A stretch of 55,359 nt of DNA, taken from positions 1 to 55,359 of the forward strand of contig NZ_BEWL01000015.1 in NCBI RefSeq assembly GCF_002723915.1. The letters are read 5' to 3'. The position numbers and the translations under genes are program-made. The notes below the pieces were generated by a model, which saw nothing but the letters and a program-made list of their open reading frames with translations, was not told the origin of the DNA and did no database searches. The stretch comes from Gluconobacter albidus (lineage in GTDB: Bacteria; Pseudomonadota; Alphaproteobacteria; Acetobacterales; Acetobacteraceae). Positions 7,229-15,917 of the stretch are shown here, piece by piece; position 1 is the stretch's first letter, and every line of letters starts with the position of its first letter.

Positions 7229-9519
7229 ATGACTCTCCATTCAGTAAAAATTGGACAACCCATTTCCCGGATTGATGGCCTCGCCAAGGTGACGGGACAG
7301 GCCCGCTATGCCGCCGAGCCGCATCCTGCCGGCATGCTGTATGGCTTCATCGTCAACAGTGCCATCACGCGCGGTCGGATCGAAACAATCTAGGAAGAGG
7401 CAGCCCGATCGGTACCCGGTGTGGTGGAGATCATGACGCATCTTAACCGCCCACGCACTGCGCTTTTTGAAAAATCGTATGTCGACGGTCTGGGCGCCCC
7501 GGCTCTCCTTACAGGCCGCTTCATGAGGCGAAAATAAACTTCAGCGGCCAGCCCGTCGCCGTCGTCCTCGCGGAAACATTCGAAGCCGCCCGTGAAGCGG
7601 CCATGCTTCTCGAAGTGGATTACGAGCGCTGGCCACATAACGCGGATTTCGAGGCCTCCCTGCATCAGAAATACATGCCAGACAAAACCCGCAGCAATTA
7701 CGTGCCGCCCAAGTCACGCGGAAATGCTGCCGAAGCCTATGCTCTCAGCCCCATCAAGGTCGAAGGGCGCTATCACCTCGCCCCCGAGCATCACAACCCC
7801 ATGGAGATGCACGCCACGACCGTTATCGTCGAGGAGGACGGCACCTTCACGGTCTGGGACAAGACACAGGGCCCGCAATCTGTACAAACCTACCTGACAA
7901 GCGCCCTGTCCCTTTCAAAAGATCAGATCCGTGTGCTCAATCCCTATGTCGGGGGGGCATTCGGCTCGGGCCTGCGCGCTCAGCACAATGTTTTTCTCGC
8001 AGTTCTCGCAGTTCTCGCAGTTCTCGCAGTTCTCGCAGTTCTCGCAGTTCTCGCAGCGAAAATGCTGGATCGTTCGGTCCGTGTCACCCTGACGCGCCAA
8101 CAGATGTTCACCCATGTCTTCCGCCCGGAAGCCGTTATGGATATCGCCCTTGGTGCCCAGCCGGACGGCACGTTGCAGTCCATGATCGTCAATGGCGTGA
8201 CGGACACATCACGCTTTGAGCACAACATGGAAAATCTCGTGATCTGGGGCCTGATCAATTACAAATGCCCCAACGCTATGGCCGATTACAAGGTGGCCCC
8301 ACGCGACACCTATACTTCCAGCGACATGCGTGCCCCCGGAGCCGCCACAGGCGTCAATCTCTTTGAAATGGCCATCGACGAAATGGCCTATGCCTGCAAC
8401 ATGGATCCGCTGGCATTTCGTCTGCACAACTATTCCGATATCGACGCCATGCATGACATGCCGTTGACCAGCAAGGCATTGAAAAAGGCCATGCATGAGG
8501 GCGCAGAGTGCTTTGGCTGGCAAAACCGACCAATGGCACCGAAAAGCATGCGGGAAGGCAGGGAACTGATCGGCTGGGGCATGGCAACAGGTATCTGGGA
8601 CGCAATGTTCTCCCCCACATCGGCACGCGCCACACTGACTGGCGATGGACGTCTGCATATCGCAACCGCCGCCTCCGACATCGGAACAGGAACTTACACA
8701 ATCCTGGCCCAGACGGCGTCTGAAGCATTCGGTATCCCCATCGAGATGATTGATATCGAACTTGGCGATTCAACTCTTCCGGAATGTCCGACTGAGGGTG
8801 GTTCATGGACAGCCGCCTCAGCTGGAGCTGCGGTCTGGCTTGCCTGTCAGAGCCTGCGCGAAAAGCTTTTCAAAGTGCTGGGGAAAAGCGGAAACATCTC
8901 CGTCTGGCTGACAGAAGGGTTGTCGAACAACACTACAGTTCTGCAGGACGGGTTCCTCCAAGGTGCGGACGGGAACGAGACCCTAAGGTTGCCCCTGTCC
9001 GAAGCGATGTCTCTAACGGGACAGGAAAAGCTTGAAGTCGAAGAAACCGCGAAGCCGGGGCTTCGTGGGACCATCAGCCAGATGAGAAAGGCCCGTTTCA
9101 CCCACAGTGCCGTTTTCTGCGAAGCCCGCGTGGATGAGGAACTCGGTATCGTGCGTGTGAAGCGGCTGGTCAACGCTGTTGCAGCCGGCCGCATCATGAA
9201 CCCCAAGACGGCTGCCAGTCAGGTCCGAGGTGCGATGGTTATGGCGACCGCCATGGCGCTCCATGAAGAGTCCCTGATGGACGAACGCGTGGGGCGCTTC
9301 ATGAACCACAGTTTTGCCGAGTATCACATCCCCTCCCATGCCGACATTCCGGACATGGATGTCATTTTTGTCGAGGAACAGGATCAGGAAGTCAGCCCGC
9401 TCGGGGTCAAGGGCGTAGGGGAAATTGGCATGTGCGGTACGGCGGCAGCCATTGCCAATGCAATCTTCCATGCAACGGGTCAACGCCATCGCAATCTGCC
9501 GATTATGTCGGGAAACTGA
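7229..9519 (+). pseudogene. paoC: aldehyde oxidoreductase molybdenum subunit (PaoC-like), stop codon and frameshift
   Basis: The large molybdopterin subunit starts at ATG 7229 (MTLHSVKIGQPISRIDG). It is interrupted by an in-frame TAG at 7391-7393 (codon 55). The frame is then lost near the C4 run at 7497-7500; a fifth C would continue as GAPGSPYRPLHEAKINF. From about 7501 to 9519 one frame is open and holds the molybdenum cofactor regions GGAFGSG, RAPGAATG and GGSWTAASAGAA. It also holds the catalytic glutamate in GVKGVGEIG. A 9-bp tandem repeat (7996-8058) inserts extra LAV triplets after NVFLAV. Three independent changes in a single gene argue for real decay rather than sequencing error. 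The enzyme would oxidise aldehydes, with substrate unknown. Confidence 0.88.
7996..8058. repeat. 9-bp tandem repeat, (CTCGCAGTT)6 plus a partial unit, inside the paoC-like gene
   Basis: Six perfect copies of CTCGCAGTT are followed by CTCGCAGCG. In the coding frame this reads (Leu-Ala-Val)6-Leu-Ala-Ala. Related subunits have a single short FLAV-type segment here, so five or six units look like an expansion. Because the unit is a multiple of three, the frame is kept. Confidence 0.92.
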
Positions 9520-9878
9520 GCCTCGAAGCTTCTTGGGCCTGAACAGGCCAAAGAAGCTGGCACCAACAGCCAGGAATCGGCCATCGATTTATTATAGCAC
9601 AAATCACGTAAAGTGTTTGCCCGGCTACGAGAGACCTGTCTTCGCTCGCCAGATAAATATAGGCTGCCACAAATTCCAGCCGCGCCTAACATCACCTCAT
9701 CAGTGCATCTTTCCCCAGATCGGCAACTATCTGCGGATCACCCCAACAATCGAGGCAGTTTGTAGCGGGATATAACATCGTCTGTTCAAGGATTATCTCT
9801 ACCCAAAATTACGAATGGTGCTCGTTAATTTTTTCAATCGTCCTGAGATGCTTACCTCTCTCTTATGATTTGCTATTT
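9520..9878. other. intergenic region between convergent genes
   Basis: These 359 bases separate the paoC-like end from the end of the LysR gene. The first 40 bases hold a strong inverted repeat (listed separately). The rest is AT-rich towards 9800-9870 and contains no reading frame I can support. Confidence 0.4.
9528..9557. terminator. strong inverted repeat after the paoC-like gene
   Basis: GCTTCTTGGGCCTG and CAGGCCAAAGAAGC form a 14-bp stem with one mismatch around a 2-base AA loop. No T tract follows, so it could be a factor-dependent terminator, an mRNA 3'-end stabiliser or a repeat element. Its position 8 bases after the stop favours a 3'-end function. Confidence 0.5.
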
Positions 9879-10766
9879 TTATTCTGAATTCTGGGACAGA
9901 TGCGCTCGTAGCGCGTCGATGAAAACGCGGATCCTTGAGGAGAGGCTTCGGTGCGCTGCATAGACAGCATGGGCTTCTACGGTTTCTGTCGTGAATGTTG
10001 GAAGAAGCCGTATCAGGGTGCCACGCTCAATGGCAGGTCGCGCGAGAAAATCTGGCAACCGCCCGATCCCGGCGCCATGTTCAAGCAACACCTGTAAAAC
10101 GGCAGGCTCCGGCACGACGGACCCGTCAGGGACAGAGACGCTATGCTCGCGTTTCTGCATATCTTGGAAACGCCATATCGCGGGTTGGGCTGTCCACCCG
10201 AAAAGTACGTGACTGGCTAGATCTGCGGGCGTATCGGGTGCTCCCCGTTGAGCAAGATAGGCGGGGCTGGCACATGGCCATAACGCAATCTGACCAAGCT
10301 TGCAGGCGATCAGATCCGAGTTCGGCATCGTACCGATACGAATTGCGACGTCCACATCTTCCCGAGCAATATCCACGAAGCGGTTTTCGGTATCGAAATG
10401 CACATGTATTTCGGGGAAGCGTTTGAGGAAATCAGGAAGCATCGGTGCTACAAGTCCAAGCGCAAAGGTCATTGCGGCATTGATCCGCAAGACCCCGCGA
10501 GGCTGTCCCGTTACATTATCAAGCGCCGCTTTCGCCTCATTCAAATCGTCCATAACACGACGCGCATAGGGCAGAAGCATCCGCCCCGCTTCCGTCAACC
10601 GGAGAGCCTGCGGGCTACGTTCAAACAGCTTTGCTCCAATGATGTTTTCAAGACGAAGGAGCGCCCGGCTGAGGGATGATTTTGAGGTGCCCGTTGCACG
10701 CGCTGCCCCACTGAGGCTCGTGGCGTCCGCGATATGGACAAAGCAACCGAGATCATCAGAATTCAT
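9879..10766 (-). CDS. LysR-family transcriptional regulator
   Basis: This 295-residue protein has the standard LysR layout. An N-terminal winged helix-turn-helix (FVHIADATSLSGAARATGTSKSSLSRALLRLE) is followed by a substrate-binding domain with LRINAAMTFALGLVAPMLPDFLKRFPEI and DVAIRIGTMPNSDL. It belongs to the AaeR/DsdR-like branch that often controls a divergent oxidoreductase gene. I chose ATG 10766 (MNSDDLGCF) over the ORF start at 10781, since the family starts close to the helix-turn-helix. The divergent NmrA gene starts about 100 bases away and is the likely target. No certain T-N11-A site was picked out in the shared promoter. Confidence 0.9.
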   Translation of the reverse strand: MNSDDLGCFVHIADATSLSGAARATGTSKSSLSRALLRLENIIGAKLFERSPQALRLTEAGRMLLPYARRVMDDLNEAKAALDNVTGQPRGVLRINAAMTFALGLVAPMLPDFLKRFPEIHVHFDTENRFVDIAREDVDVAIRIGTMPNSDLIACKLGQIALWPCASPAYLAQRGAPDTPADLASHVLFGWTAQPAIWRFQDMQKREHSVSVPDGSVVPEPAVLQVLLEHGAGIGRLPDFLARPAIERGTLIRLLPTFTTETVEAHAVYAAHRSLSSRIRVFIDALRAHLSQNSE

Positions 10767-10864
10767 TGAAATCCGTTCCATAAGTGAGACGTGATGTCTA
10801 CGATAAGATGGCTGCGTTTCACAGAAGGAACGGCCTATCCTTTGATTTCAATGAGGAAACGGAT

Positions 10865-11707
10865 ATGCCAAAGCCAATTATTCTGATCACAGGCGCCACT
10901 GGACAACAGGGAGGTGCTACAATCCGCGAGATGATGCGTCGCGCAGAACGGTGGCATATCCGGGCACTGGTTCGGGACCTTCAGGCGCCAAAAGCGATGG
11001 TCCTGGCAAAACTTGGTGTGGAACTGATGCAAGGCAATCTTGATCACGAGCACTCTCTTCGAACAGCGCTACGCGGGGTTCATGGGGTGCTGTCCGTCCA
11101 GTCTCCCATGAAAATCGGGCCTGCCGGGGAGGAGCGCCAAGGCAAATTACTGGCGACGCTGGCAGCGCAAAGTGGTGTCCGCCATTTCGTACAGTGTTCC
11201 GCCGGCGGAGCAGAGCGCAGAAGTGGAGTACCTCATTTCGAAAGCAAGTGGGCCATTGAGAAACATATTGCAGCACTGGGCCTGACGGCTACCATTCTTC
11301 GACCTGCGGCTTTCATGAAGAATTTTTCCATCTTTATGTTCCGCACTACAATGCTCTCAATGATGAAAACCTATCTGGCTCCCGAACAGTCCATGCAGCT
11401 TGTTTCGGCCAAAGATGTCGGGTGGTTCGCAGCTGAAGCTTTTGAGAAAACAGACATTTTTGCAGGTCGTCGTATCGAACTGGCGGGCGATAACGTCACC
11501 TTGCAATCTGCGTCCTCCATTCTTAGGCGCTCGGGTCTGCGCCCTGCAGTGTCCTTCAAAATCCCAACTCAGCTTTGCGCACGGCTACCAGAAGACTTCC
11601 GCCTCATGTTCGAATGGATTGCAAGCGACGGATTTCACGCCAACATTCCTGACCTCCGTCATGAGCATCCGGCCCTCCTGACGTTGCGGGACTGGGCGCA
11701 AAATTAG
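10865..11707 (+). CDS. NmrA-family NAD(P)-binding protein
   Basis: This is a 280-residue Rossmann-fold protein. IILITGATGQQGGATIREMM (residues 4-23) gives the GxxGxxG dinucleotide motif of the NmrA/HSCARG group of atypical short-chain dehydrogenases. FVQCSAGGAER and FESKWAIEKHI follow in family order. Members are often redox sensors or NAD(P)H-dependent reductases of quinones and similar compounds. I use ATG 10865, preceded by a GAGGA sequence at proper spacing, rather than the longer frame from 10784. It is transcribed divergently from the LysR gene, a typical regulator-target pair. The substrate is unknown. Confidence 0.85.
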   Translation: MPKPIILITGATGQQGGATIREMMRRAERWHIRALVRDLQAPKAMVLAKLGVELMQGNLDHEHSLRTALRGVHGVLSVQSPMKIGPAGEERQGKLLATLAAQSGVRHFVQCSAGGAERRSGVPHFESKWAIEKHIAALGLTATILRPAAFMKNFSIFMFRTTMLSMMKTYLAPEQSMQLVSAKDVGWFAAEAFEKTDIFAGRRIELAGDNVTLQSASSILRRSGLRPAVSFKIPTQLCARLPEDFRLMFEWIASDGFHANIPDLRHEHPALLTLRDWAQN

Positions 11708-11784
11708 GCTTCTGGCGTGGTAGCTATCGCGTTCCTGCCGGCGGGCAACGGCAAAACTCCTTTTTTACCGTGATAAATCCAAGA

Positions 11785-12398
11785 CCTAATCCTCAAAGCC
11801 AGAACATGACGGTTGCAGCGAGGCAGATGGCGCACAAGAAGCCGGTCGGACATCTGTCGTAGCGGGTTGCGACCCGCCGCCATTCCTTGAGCCTTCCGAA
11901 CATGATCTCGATGCGGTTGCTGCGTTTGTATTTCCGCCTATCGTATTTGACAGGTTTTCGCGAGATTTCCCGTCTTGGAATGCAGGGCTTTCTCCCTTTC
12001 TCTTCCAGAGCGTCCCTGAACCAGGCGGCGTCATTACCCTGTTCTCCCAGCAGGGCAGCGGCACTGGTATAATCACTGATCTGCCCTGCTGTCATGAAGA
12101 GGCTCAGCGGTCGTCCGTTCTGATCGGTGGTCGCATGCAGCTTCGTGTTCATGCCGCCTTTGTCCGTCCGATCACTCGCCCTGGATCCCATTTTTCAACG
12201 GCAGGCTCGAAGCCGTGGAATGCGGCTTGAGATACGTCACATCCAACATAATAGTCTGGGGCTCTGCCTCGCCAGTAGCCAGGCCATCCATCATGCGGGC
12301 GAAGATCCCCATGACGCTCCAGCGGTTGTACAGCGTCTTATGTGGACCGTACTACCGAGGCGCAGATGCTCCGTCTGTTCATCCGTCAGGAAGCCTAG
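11785..12398 (-). mobile_element. degenerate IS5-family insertion sequence remnant
   Basis: Fragments of one transposase are visible in several minus-strand frames. They are GFLTDEQTEHLR near 12390, KTLYNRWSVMGIFARMMDG with TIMLDVTYLKPH (12350-12190), and RTDKGGMNTKLHATTDQNGR to RIEIMFGRLKEWRRVATRYD and FWL (12191-11793). The first DDE aspartate (LDVTYLKPH) and the final glutamate region (EIMFGRLKEW) are present. The segment with the second aspartate (LLADRGYDADW in relatives) is deleted between LLGEQGND and AAWFRDALEEKG. A further internal deletion removes about 70 residues near the N terminus, and the 5' end is missing. It is non-functional. Its truncated end joins the aldehyde dehydrogenase gene directly. 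Confidence 0.85.
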
Positions 12399-12399
12399 C

Positions 12400-13647
12400 C
12401 TAGCGTGAGGATATTACCACTGGCCGCGTCAACGCCAATAGTCCCTCTGGCCCGCGGGTCACGCCATACCCACTTCCCCCTGCGCCTCCGAAAGGCAGTC
12501 TTGGATCTGCAGTGGGTACGATCAGGTCGTTGATGCACACCGAGCCCGAGCGAAGCCGTCGTGCCAGCATTGCCGCCGCAGGTGCCGGACCAAAAATACT
12601 CGCCCCCAGTGCGTAAGACATCCCCTTCTCCAGCGTCGTGGCGACCTCGATATCCGAAACACCCGTCAGCGCCAGCCAGGGCATGAAAATGTCCGTATCC
12701 AGGAGGCCATGCAGCCCCTCCACCTGCGTGAATATGCTCACATCCCCCACCATCTCCACACGGCCACCCGCAGCTTCGATCCGCTCCTTCAGTGCCGCAA
12801 GCCGCGCTTGACCAGCACTGTCGCAGGACAGAGGCGGTTTTTGAGCCAGCGTGGACCTCAGCAATGCCAAAACGGCAGCCTTGTCCTCGTTGCGGATAAA
12901 AACCCGATGCGGCGCAATACATGTCGCGCCGTTATTCAAACGGACCCCATAAGCAAGCCGACGAGCGACATGAGCCAGATCAGCGCCCGGCAGCACAAAC
13001 ACCGGGTCCACGCCTGACAACTCCATGATCGTTGGCGTCAAGGTTCTGGCGGCATCCTGAAGCACTTGCCGCCCCGTCTGCGCCGATCCGGTTAGGATAA
13101 TCAGATCAAAACCCGCGGCGACCGCTTCCCGGCCTGCATCCGTTGGCAAAACCATGCATACCGATGGGGGGAAACCAGCCTGCGCCAGAAGATCAACCAG
13201 CAGACGTGCCGCCGCCTCTCCCCCCGGGGCCGGCTTCAGAGCCACCACATTCCCCGCCACCAGAGCCTGTAAAAGCTGGATGCCGGGTAACATCAACGGA
13301 TAATTCCCCGGCGCCAGTATCAGAACCGCCCCGAAAGGTCTCCGCTCAACACGCGACGTCACTCCCGGCAGCCACAGCGGCCGCCCCCACATACCCGCCT
13401 TGCGCGCGCTCAATACTTTCCCGGCATTCCGCTCAAGAAACCTGCACGCTGCCAATAGAGGCAGCAGTTCGGCCGTCCATGTCTCAACCGCCGGACGCTT
13501 CGGATACAGAGCCGGAAGTCTCCGCCATTTCCGCCACAGCAGACAACGAAAACGCCGGACCAGACGCAGCCGCGCGCCCATCGGCACCGCATCCCAATGC
13601 TCTGCCGCCTGTTTCAGCCGGGCGACAGCATCGTCGGACACCGTCAT
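12400..13647 (-). CDS. aldehyde dehydrogenase (C30 carotenoid operon), C-terminus probably trimmed
   Basis: This 415-residue NAD(P)-dependent aldehyde dehydrogenase shows a nucleotide-binding region (LILAPGNYPLMLPGIQLLQALVAGNVVALKP) and LTGSAQTGRQV. The glutamate motif is MELSGVDP, and NNGATCIAPHRVFI holds the catalytic cysteine. In staphyloxanthin-like pathways an aldehyde dehydrogenase converts the C30 carotenoid aldehyde to the acid before glycosylation, and operon position supports that role. The protein stops at RPVVISSR, just after GVTRGPEGLLALT; relatives run on somewhat further. The stop codon lies at the junction with the IS5 remnant, so an IS-linked deletion probably removed the tail. 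The catalytic residues remain, so activity is possible. Confidence 0.87.
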   Translation of the reverse strand: MTVSDDAVARLKQAAEHWDAVPMGARLRLVRRFRCLLWRKWRRLPALYPKRPAVETWTAELLPLLAACRFLERNAGKVLSARKAGMWGRPLWLPGVTSRVERRPFGAVLILAPGNYPLMLPGIQLLQALVAGNVVALKPAPGGEAAARLLVDLLAQAGFPPSVCMVLPTDAGREAVAAGFDLIILTGSAQTGRQVLQDAARTLTPTIMELSGVDPVFVLPGADLAHVARRLAYGVRLNNGATCIAPHRVFIRNEDKAAVLALLRSTLAQKPPLSCDSAGQARLAALKERIEAAGGRVEMVGDVSIFTQVEGLHGLLDTDIFMPWLALTGVSDIEVATTLEKGMSYALGASIFGPAPAAAMLARRLRSGSVCINDLIVPTADPRLPFGGAGGSGYGVTRGPEGLLALTRPVVISSR

Positions 13648-13660
13648 CTGTCCGATCCCC

Positions 13661-14077
13661 CTATTTCGTTCTCAAGGCTACGGAGAGCGCCGCATCCTGA
13701 TTTCCAAAAGTAAACGCCGCATCGGCAAACCGGGGTGGTCCGAAATGCATCGGCGGACTGCGCGAAAAGCCCAGTGGCTCCTTCGGTATTCCCAGAAAAT
13801 TCTGATCCAGCTTCTGGTTGCCATTGCGGTCCTGAAAGGACTGAACCGCATAAACCCCAGGCCGGACATCCGCAAATGTTACGCTCACCTGCCCCGGCCG
13901 GGACGGTACGATCGCATGATACCCACAATCTGGCGCCAGAAACTCCGCTTTCGTACACACAGCCACGCGAATATTCCCGGTCGCATCAGGAATATTCGTC
14001 ACTGCCACATTCAGCGCAGCAGCCTGCACGACGTCGGGTAACAGAAACAAAAACAGCATCAGAGGTAATTTCATCAT
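13661..14077 (-). CDS. DUF2141 domain secreted protein
   Basis: This 138-residue protein has a clear N-terminal signal peptide (MMKLPLMLFLFLLPDVVQA). The mature part matches the DUF2141 beta-sandwich pattern: GNIRVAVCTKAEFL, VTFADVRPGVYAVQSFQDRNGNQKLDQNFLGIPKEPLGFS, and a terminal FTFGNQDAALSVAL. The family is periplasmic and of unknown function, but is often found in carotenoid operons like this one. The ATG at 14075-14077 overlaps the stop of the upstream glycosyltransferase (ATGA). It may bind or help place the finished pigment in the envelope; that is a guess. Confidence 0.85.
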   Translation of the reverse strand: MMKLPLMLFLFLLPDVVQAAALNVAVTNIPDATGNIRVAVCTKAEFLAPDCGYHAIVPSRPGQVSVTFADVRPGVYAVQSFQDRNGNQKLDQNFLGIPKEPLGFSRSPPMHFGPPRFADAAFTFGNQDAALSVALRTK

Positions 14078-15165
14078 ACAGACCCCGGTGGATAGGACCG
14101 CCCCCGCCAGCGTGGCGCATAGCCGAGGTACCTGCCAATCAACGCCTGCCACTGAAGCATCAGCAGCAGTGCTGTTCCAAGGGGCGCCAGCACAACGGTG
14201 CCCCAGCCCTGCCGGAACCGGTACGAAATCAGACCCCGTGTCAGAAGCGTCATCCCGGCCGCCAGCCGGGAGACCGGGGTTGCAGGCAGTACGAATGGAA
14301 GAATCTGCGCTGCTCCCAGCAACACGCTCCAGACCGGGAGCCCCCGGGGCGTCGCCATGCCTTCCGTCGCGTTTTTCAGAAGCCCGTTCCAGACATCTGC
14401 CCCACGGCGGTACATCCGGCACGAGGCGAGATCCGTCGCATCGAACAACATTGCCCGAAACCCGTGCCTCCGGAACTGCCGCGCAAGGGCCAGCCCGTCA
14501 TGCAGCCGGTTTCGGACGGCAGCATGCCCCCCGCTGGCCTGATAGGCCCTGCGTCTCACCAGAACGAGTTGCCCGCAGGCCGCGGCGAATGCAGGCTTCC
14601 GGCCTGTATCGAATACCATCGGCAGATACCCCAGCAGCAGGACATGGATAAACGGCAGGAGCAGCCACTCCAGAAATGTCCGCGTCACCTGCCGTGGCAC
14701 ACCACTGAGAAACGAAACATCAGGCTGCTCCGCCATCAGGCCGGAAAGCCGCGCCAGCGCATCGGGCTGCAGCCGCACATCCGCATCAATAAACAGCATC
14801 AACCCGTACCGCGCAGCCTCCCCAAGCACCGCACAGGCATGCGTCTTGCCGCACCACCCTTCCGGAAGGTCGGGCGCCTGTAACACCCGCAGCCGCGGAT
14901 CATCGCAGGCCCGCAGAATCTCCAGCGTCCTGTCGCTCGAATGGTCATCGAGCACGATCAGTTCCAGTTCCACGCCCTGACTGGCCAGAACCGTGTCGAT
15001 CGCCCCTTGGATGGTCTCTTCCTCATCCCGCGCCGGAATCAGCACGGAAATTGCCCCATGTCCGGATGCGTCCGGAAGCCTGCGCAACCTGCCCAGATTC
15101 AGCAGCGTCATGGCGAACGGCAGAAGAGCGGCGCCGAATGCCAGTTTCTCAAGCTTCCGGGTCAT
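14074..15165 (-). CDS. membrane glycosyltransferase, CrtQ-like (C30 carotenoid acid glucosylation)
   Basis: This is a 363-residue family-2 glycosyltransferase with a short N-terminal hydrophobic segment and two or three C-terminal membrane helices. AISVLIPARDEEETIQGAID (about 38-57) is the nucleotide-sugar entry, LIVLDDHSSDRT follows, and LFIDADVRLQPDAL gives the DxD motif. The layout matches CrtQ, which glucosylates 4,4'-diaponeurosporenoate in staphyloxanthin synthesis. It is coupled by ATGA overlaps to the acyltransferase upstream and the DUF2141 gene downstream. The carotenoid acceptor is inferred from the operon. Confidence 0.85.
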   Translation of the reverse strand: MTRKLEKLAFGAALLPFAMTLLNLGRLRRLPDASGHGAISVLIPARDEEETIQGAIDTVLASQGVELELIVLDDHSSDRTLEILRACDDPRLRVLQAPDLPEGWCGKTHACAVLGEAARYGLMLFIDADVRLQPDALARLSGLMAEQPDVSFLSGVPRQVTRTFLEWLLLPFIHVLLLGYLPMVFDTGRKPAFAAACGQLVLVRRRAYQASGGHAAVRNRLHDGLALARQFRRHGFRAMLFDATDLASCRMYRRGADVWNGLLKNATEGMATPRGLPVWSVLLGAAQILPFVLPATPVSRLAAGMTLLTRGLISYRFRQGWGTVVLAPLGTALLLMLQWQALIGRYLGYAPRWRGRSYPPGSV

Positions 15166-15917
15166 GGATCATGCCGTGGCTGAAAACTGTCCCGATGCAC
15201 CCACCGCCGGACTCTGCGACCAACATCATAAAGGCCGCCGATCCCTGCCCGCCCCTGCACAAACGTCGTAAAGCGCGATGCATCACGCGCGCACGCATCA
15301 CGCGCCAGCGCATCCATCGTTTCCGTCAGAGCCGCCTCCATGCGCGTCGTCACACAGCGTACCCCCTCACCCACAGGCACCGGGGAGCCAAATCTGAGCA
15401 GAAGCTCCGGCCGGTTCTCGTTCCAGAATGGATATTCAATTGCCAGAGGCACAAGCCGGACCGAAGGAATATGCCGCACCAGATGCGCAAACCCCGGCTG
15501 AAGCCGGACGGGCCGCACACGGCAATCGGCAAAGTCTCCCTGAGGCGTGATCCACAGGACATGCCCCTGCTGCAATACATCCCGCGCAACATGGACAAAC
15601 TGCCGGAGAGACTGCGGATCACTGGGATCAACGGGGATAAGCCCGGCCTTTTCCAGCAGCGGATACCGGCGCAAGGCCGCCGCCTCCATCGGGCCATAGC
15701 CATGACAGTGTCCGAAAAAATGATGCTGCAACCACGCAAAAACCGCAGGATCCCACCACCCCGGATGGTTCGCACACACCACGAGAGGTCCGCGATGACG
15801 CAGCGCCTCTGCGTCTCCCGACAGCCGGACAGCGTTGAAACCGCGCTGAATCCCCCGGCGCATCCCCCGCGACACAAGTGCGGCCACCAGCGGATGCCGT
15901 CCTCCTGAAGCTGTCAC
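15162..15917 (-). CDS. PlsC-family acyltransferase, CrtO-like role
   Basis: This 251-residue lysophospholipid-type acyltransferase contains the HX4D catalytic motif in VVCANHPGWWDPAVF (about 45-59). The substrate-binding block is HVLWITPQGDFADCRVRPV, followed by LVPLAIEYPFWNENRPE. In staphyloxanthin biosynthesis the last step esterifies the sugar with a fatty acid; this enzyme is a different family from S. aureus CrtO but could do the equivalent reaction. I place the start at the GTG at 15915-15917, which overlaps the desaturase TGA as GTGA. A longer open frame to 15968 would overlap the upstream gene without a ribosome site. Confidence 0.8.
   Translation of the reverse strand: MTASGGRHPLVAALVSRGMRRGIQRGFNAVRLSGDAEALRHRGPLVVCANHPGWWDPAVFAWLQHHFFGHCHGYGPMEAAALRRYPLLEKAGLIPVDPSDPQSLRQFVHVARDVLQQGHVLWITPQGDFADCRVRPVRLQPGFAHLVRHIPSVRLVPLAIEYPFWNENRPELLLRFGSPVPVGEGVRCVTTRMEAALTETMDALARDACARDASRFTTFVQGRAGIGGLYDVGRRVRRWVHRDSFQPRHDP

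Noticed and set aside
7996-8058. Possible CRISPR array
   Set aside because: The repeat unit is 9 bases with no spacers, so it is a minisatellite.
7915-8258. Minus-strand frames rich in Asn-Cys-Glu or Ala-Arg-Thr repeats
   Set aside because: They are the other-strand readings of the 9-bp repeat in the paoC-like gene; they have no ribosome site and no conservation outside the repeat.
11785-12398. Active IS element
   Set aside because: The transposase has lost its 5' end, two internal segments and its frame, including the second catalytic aspartate.
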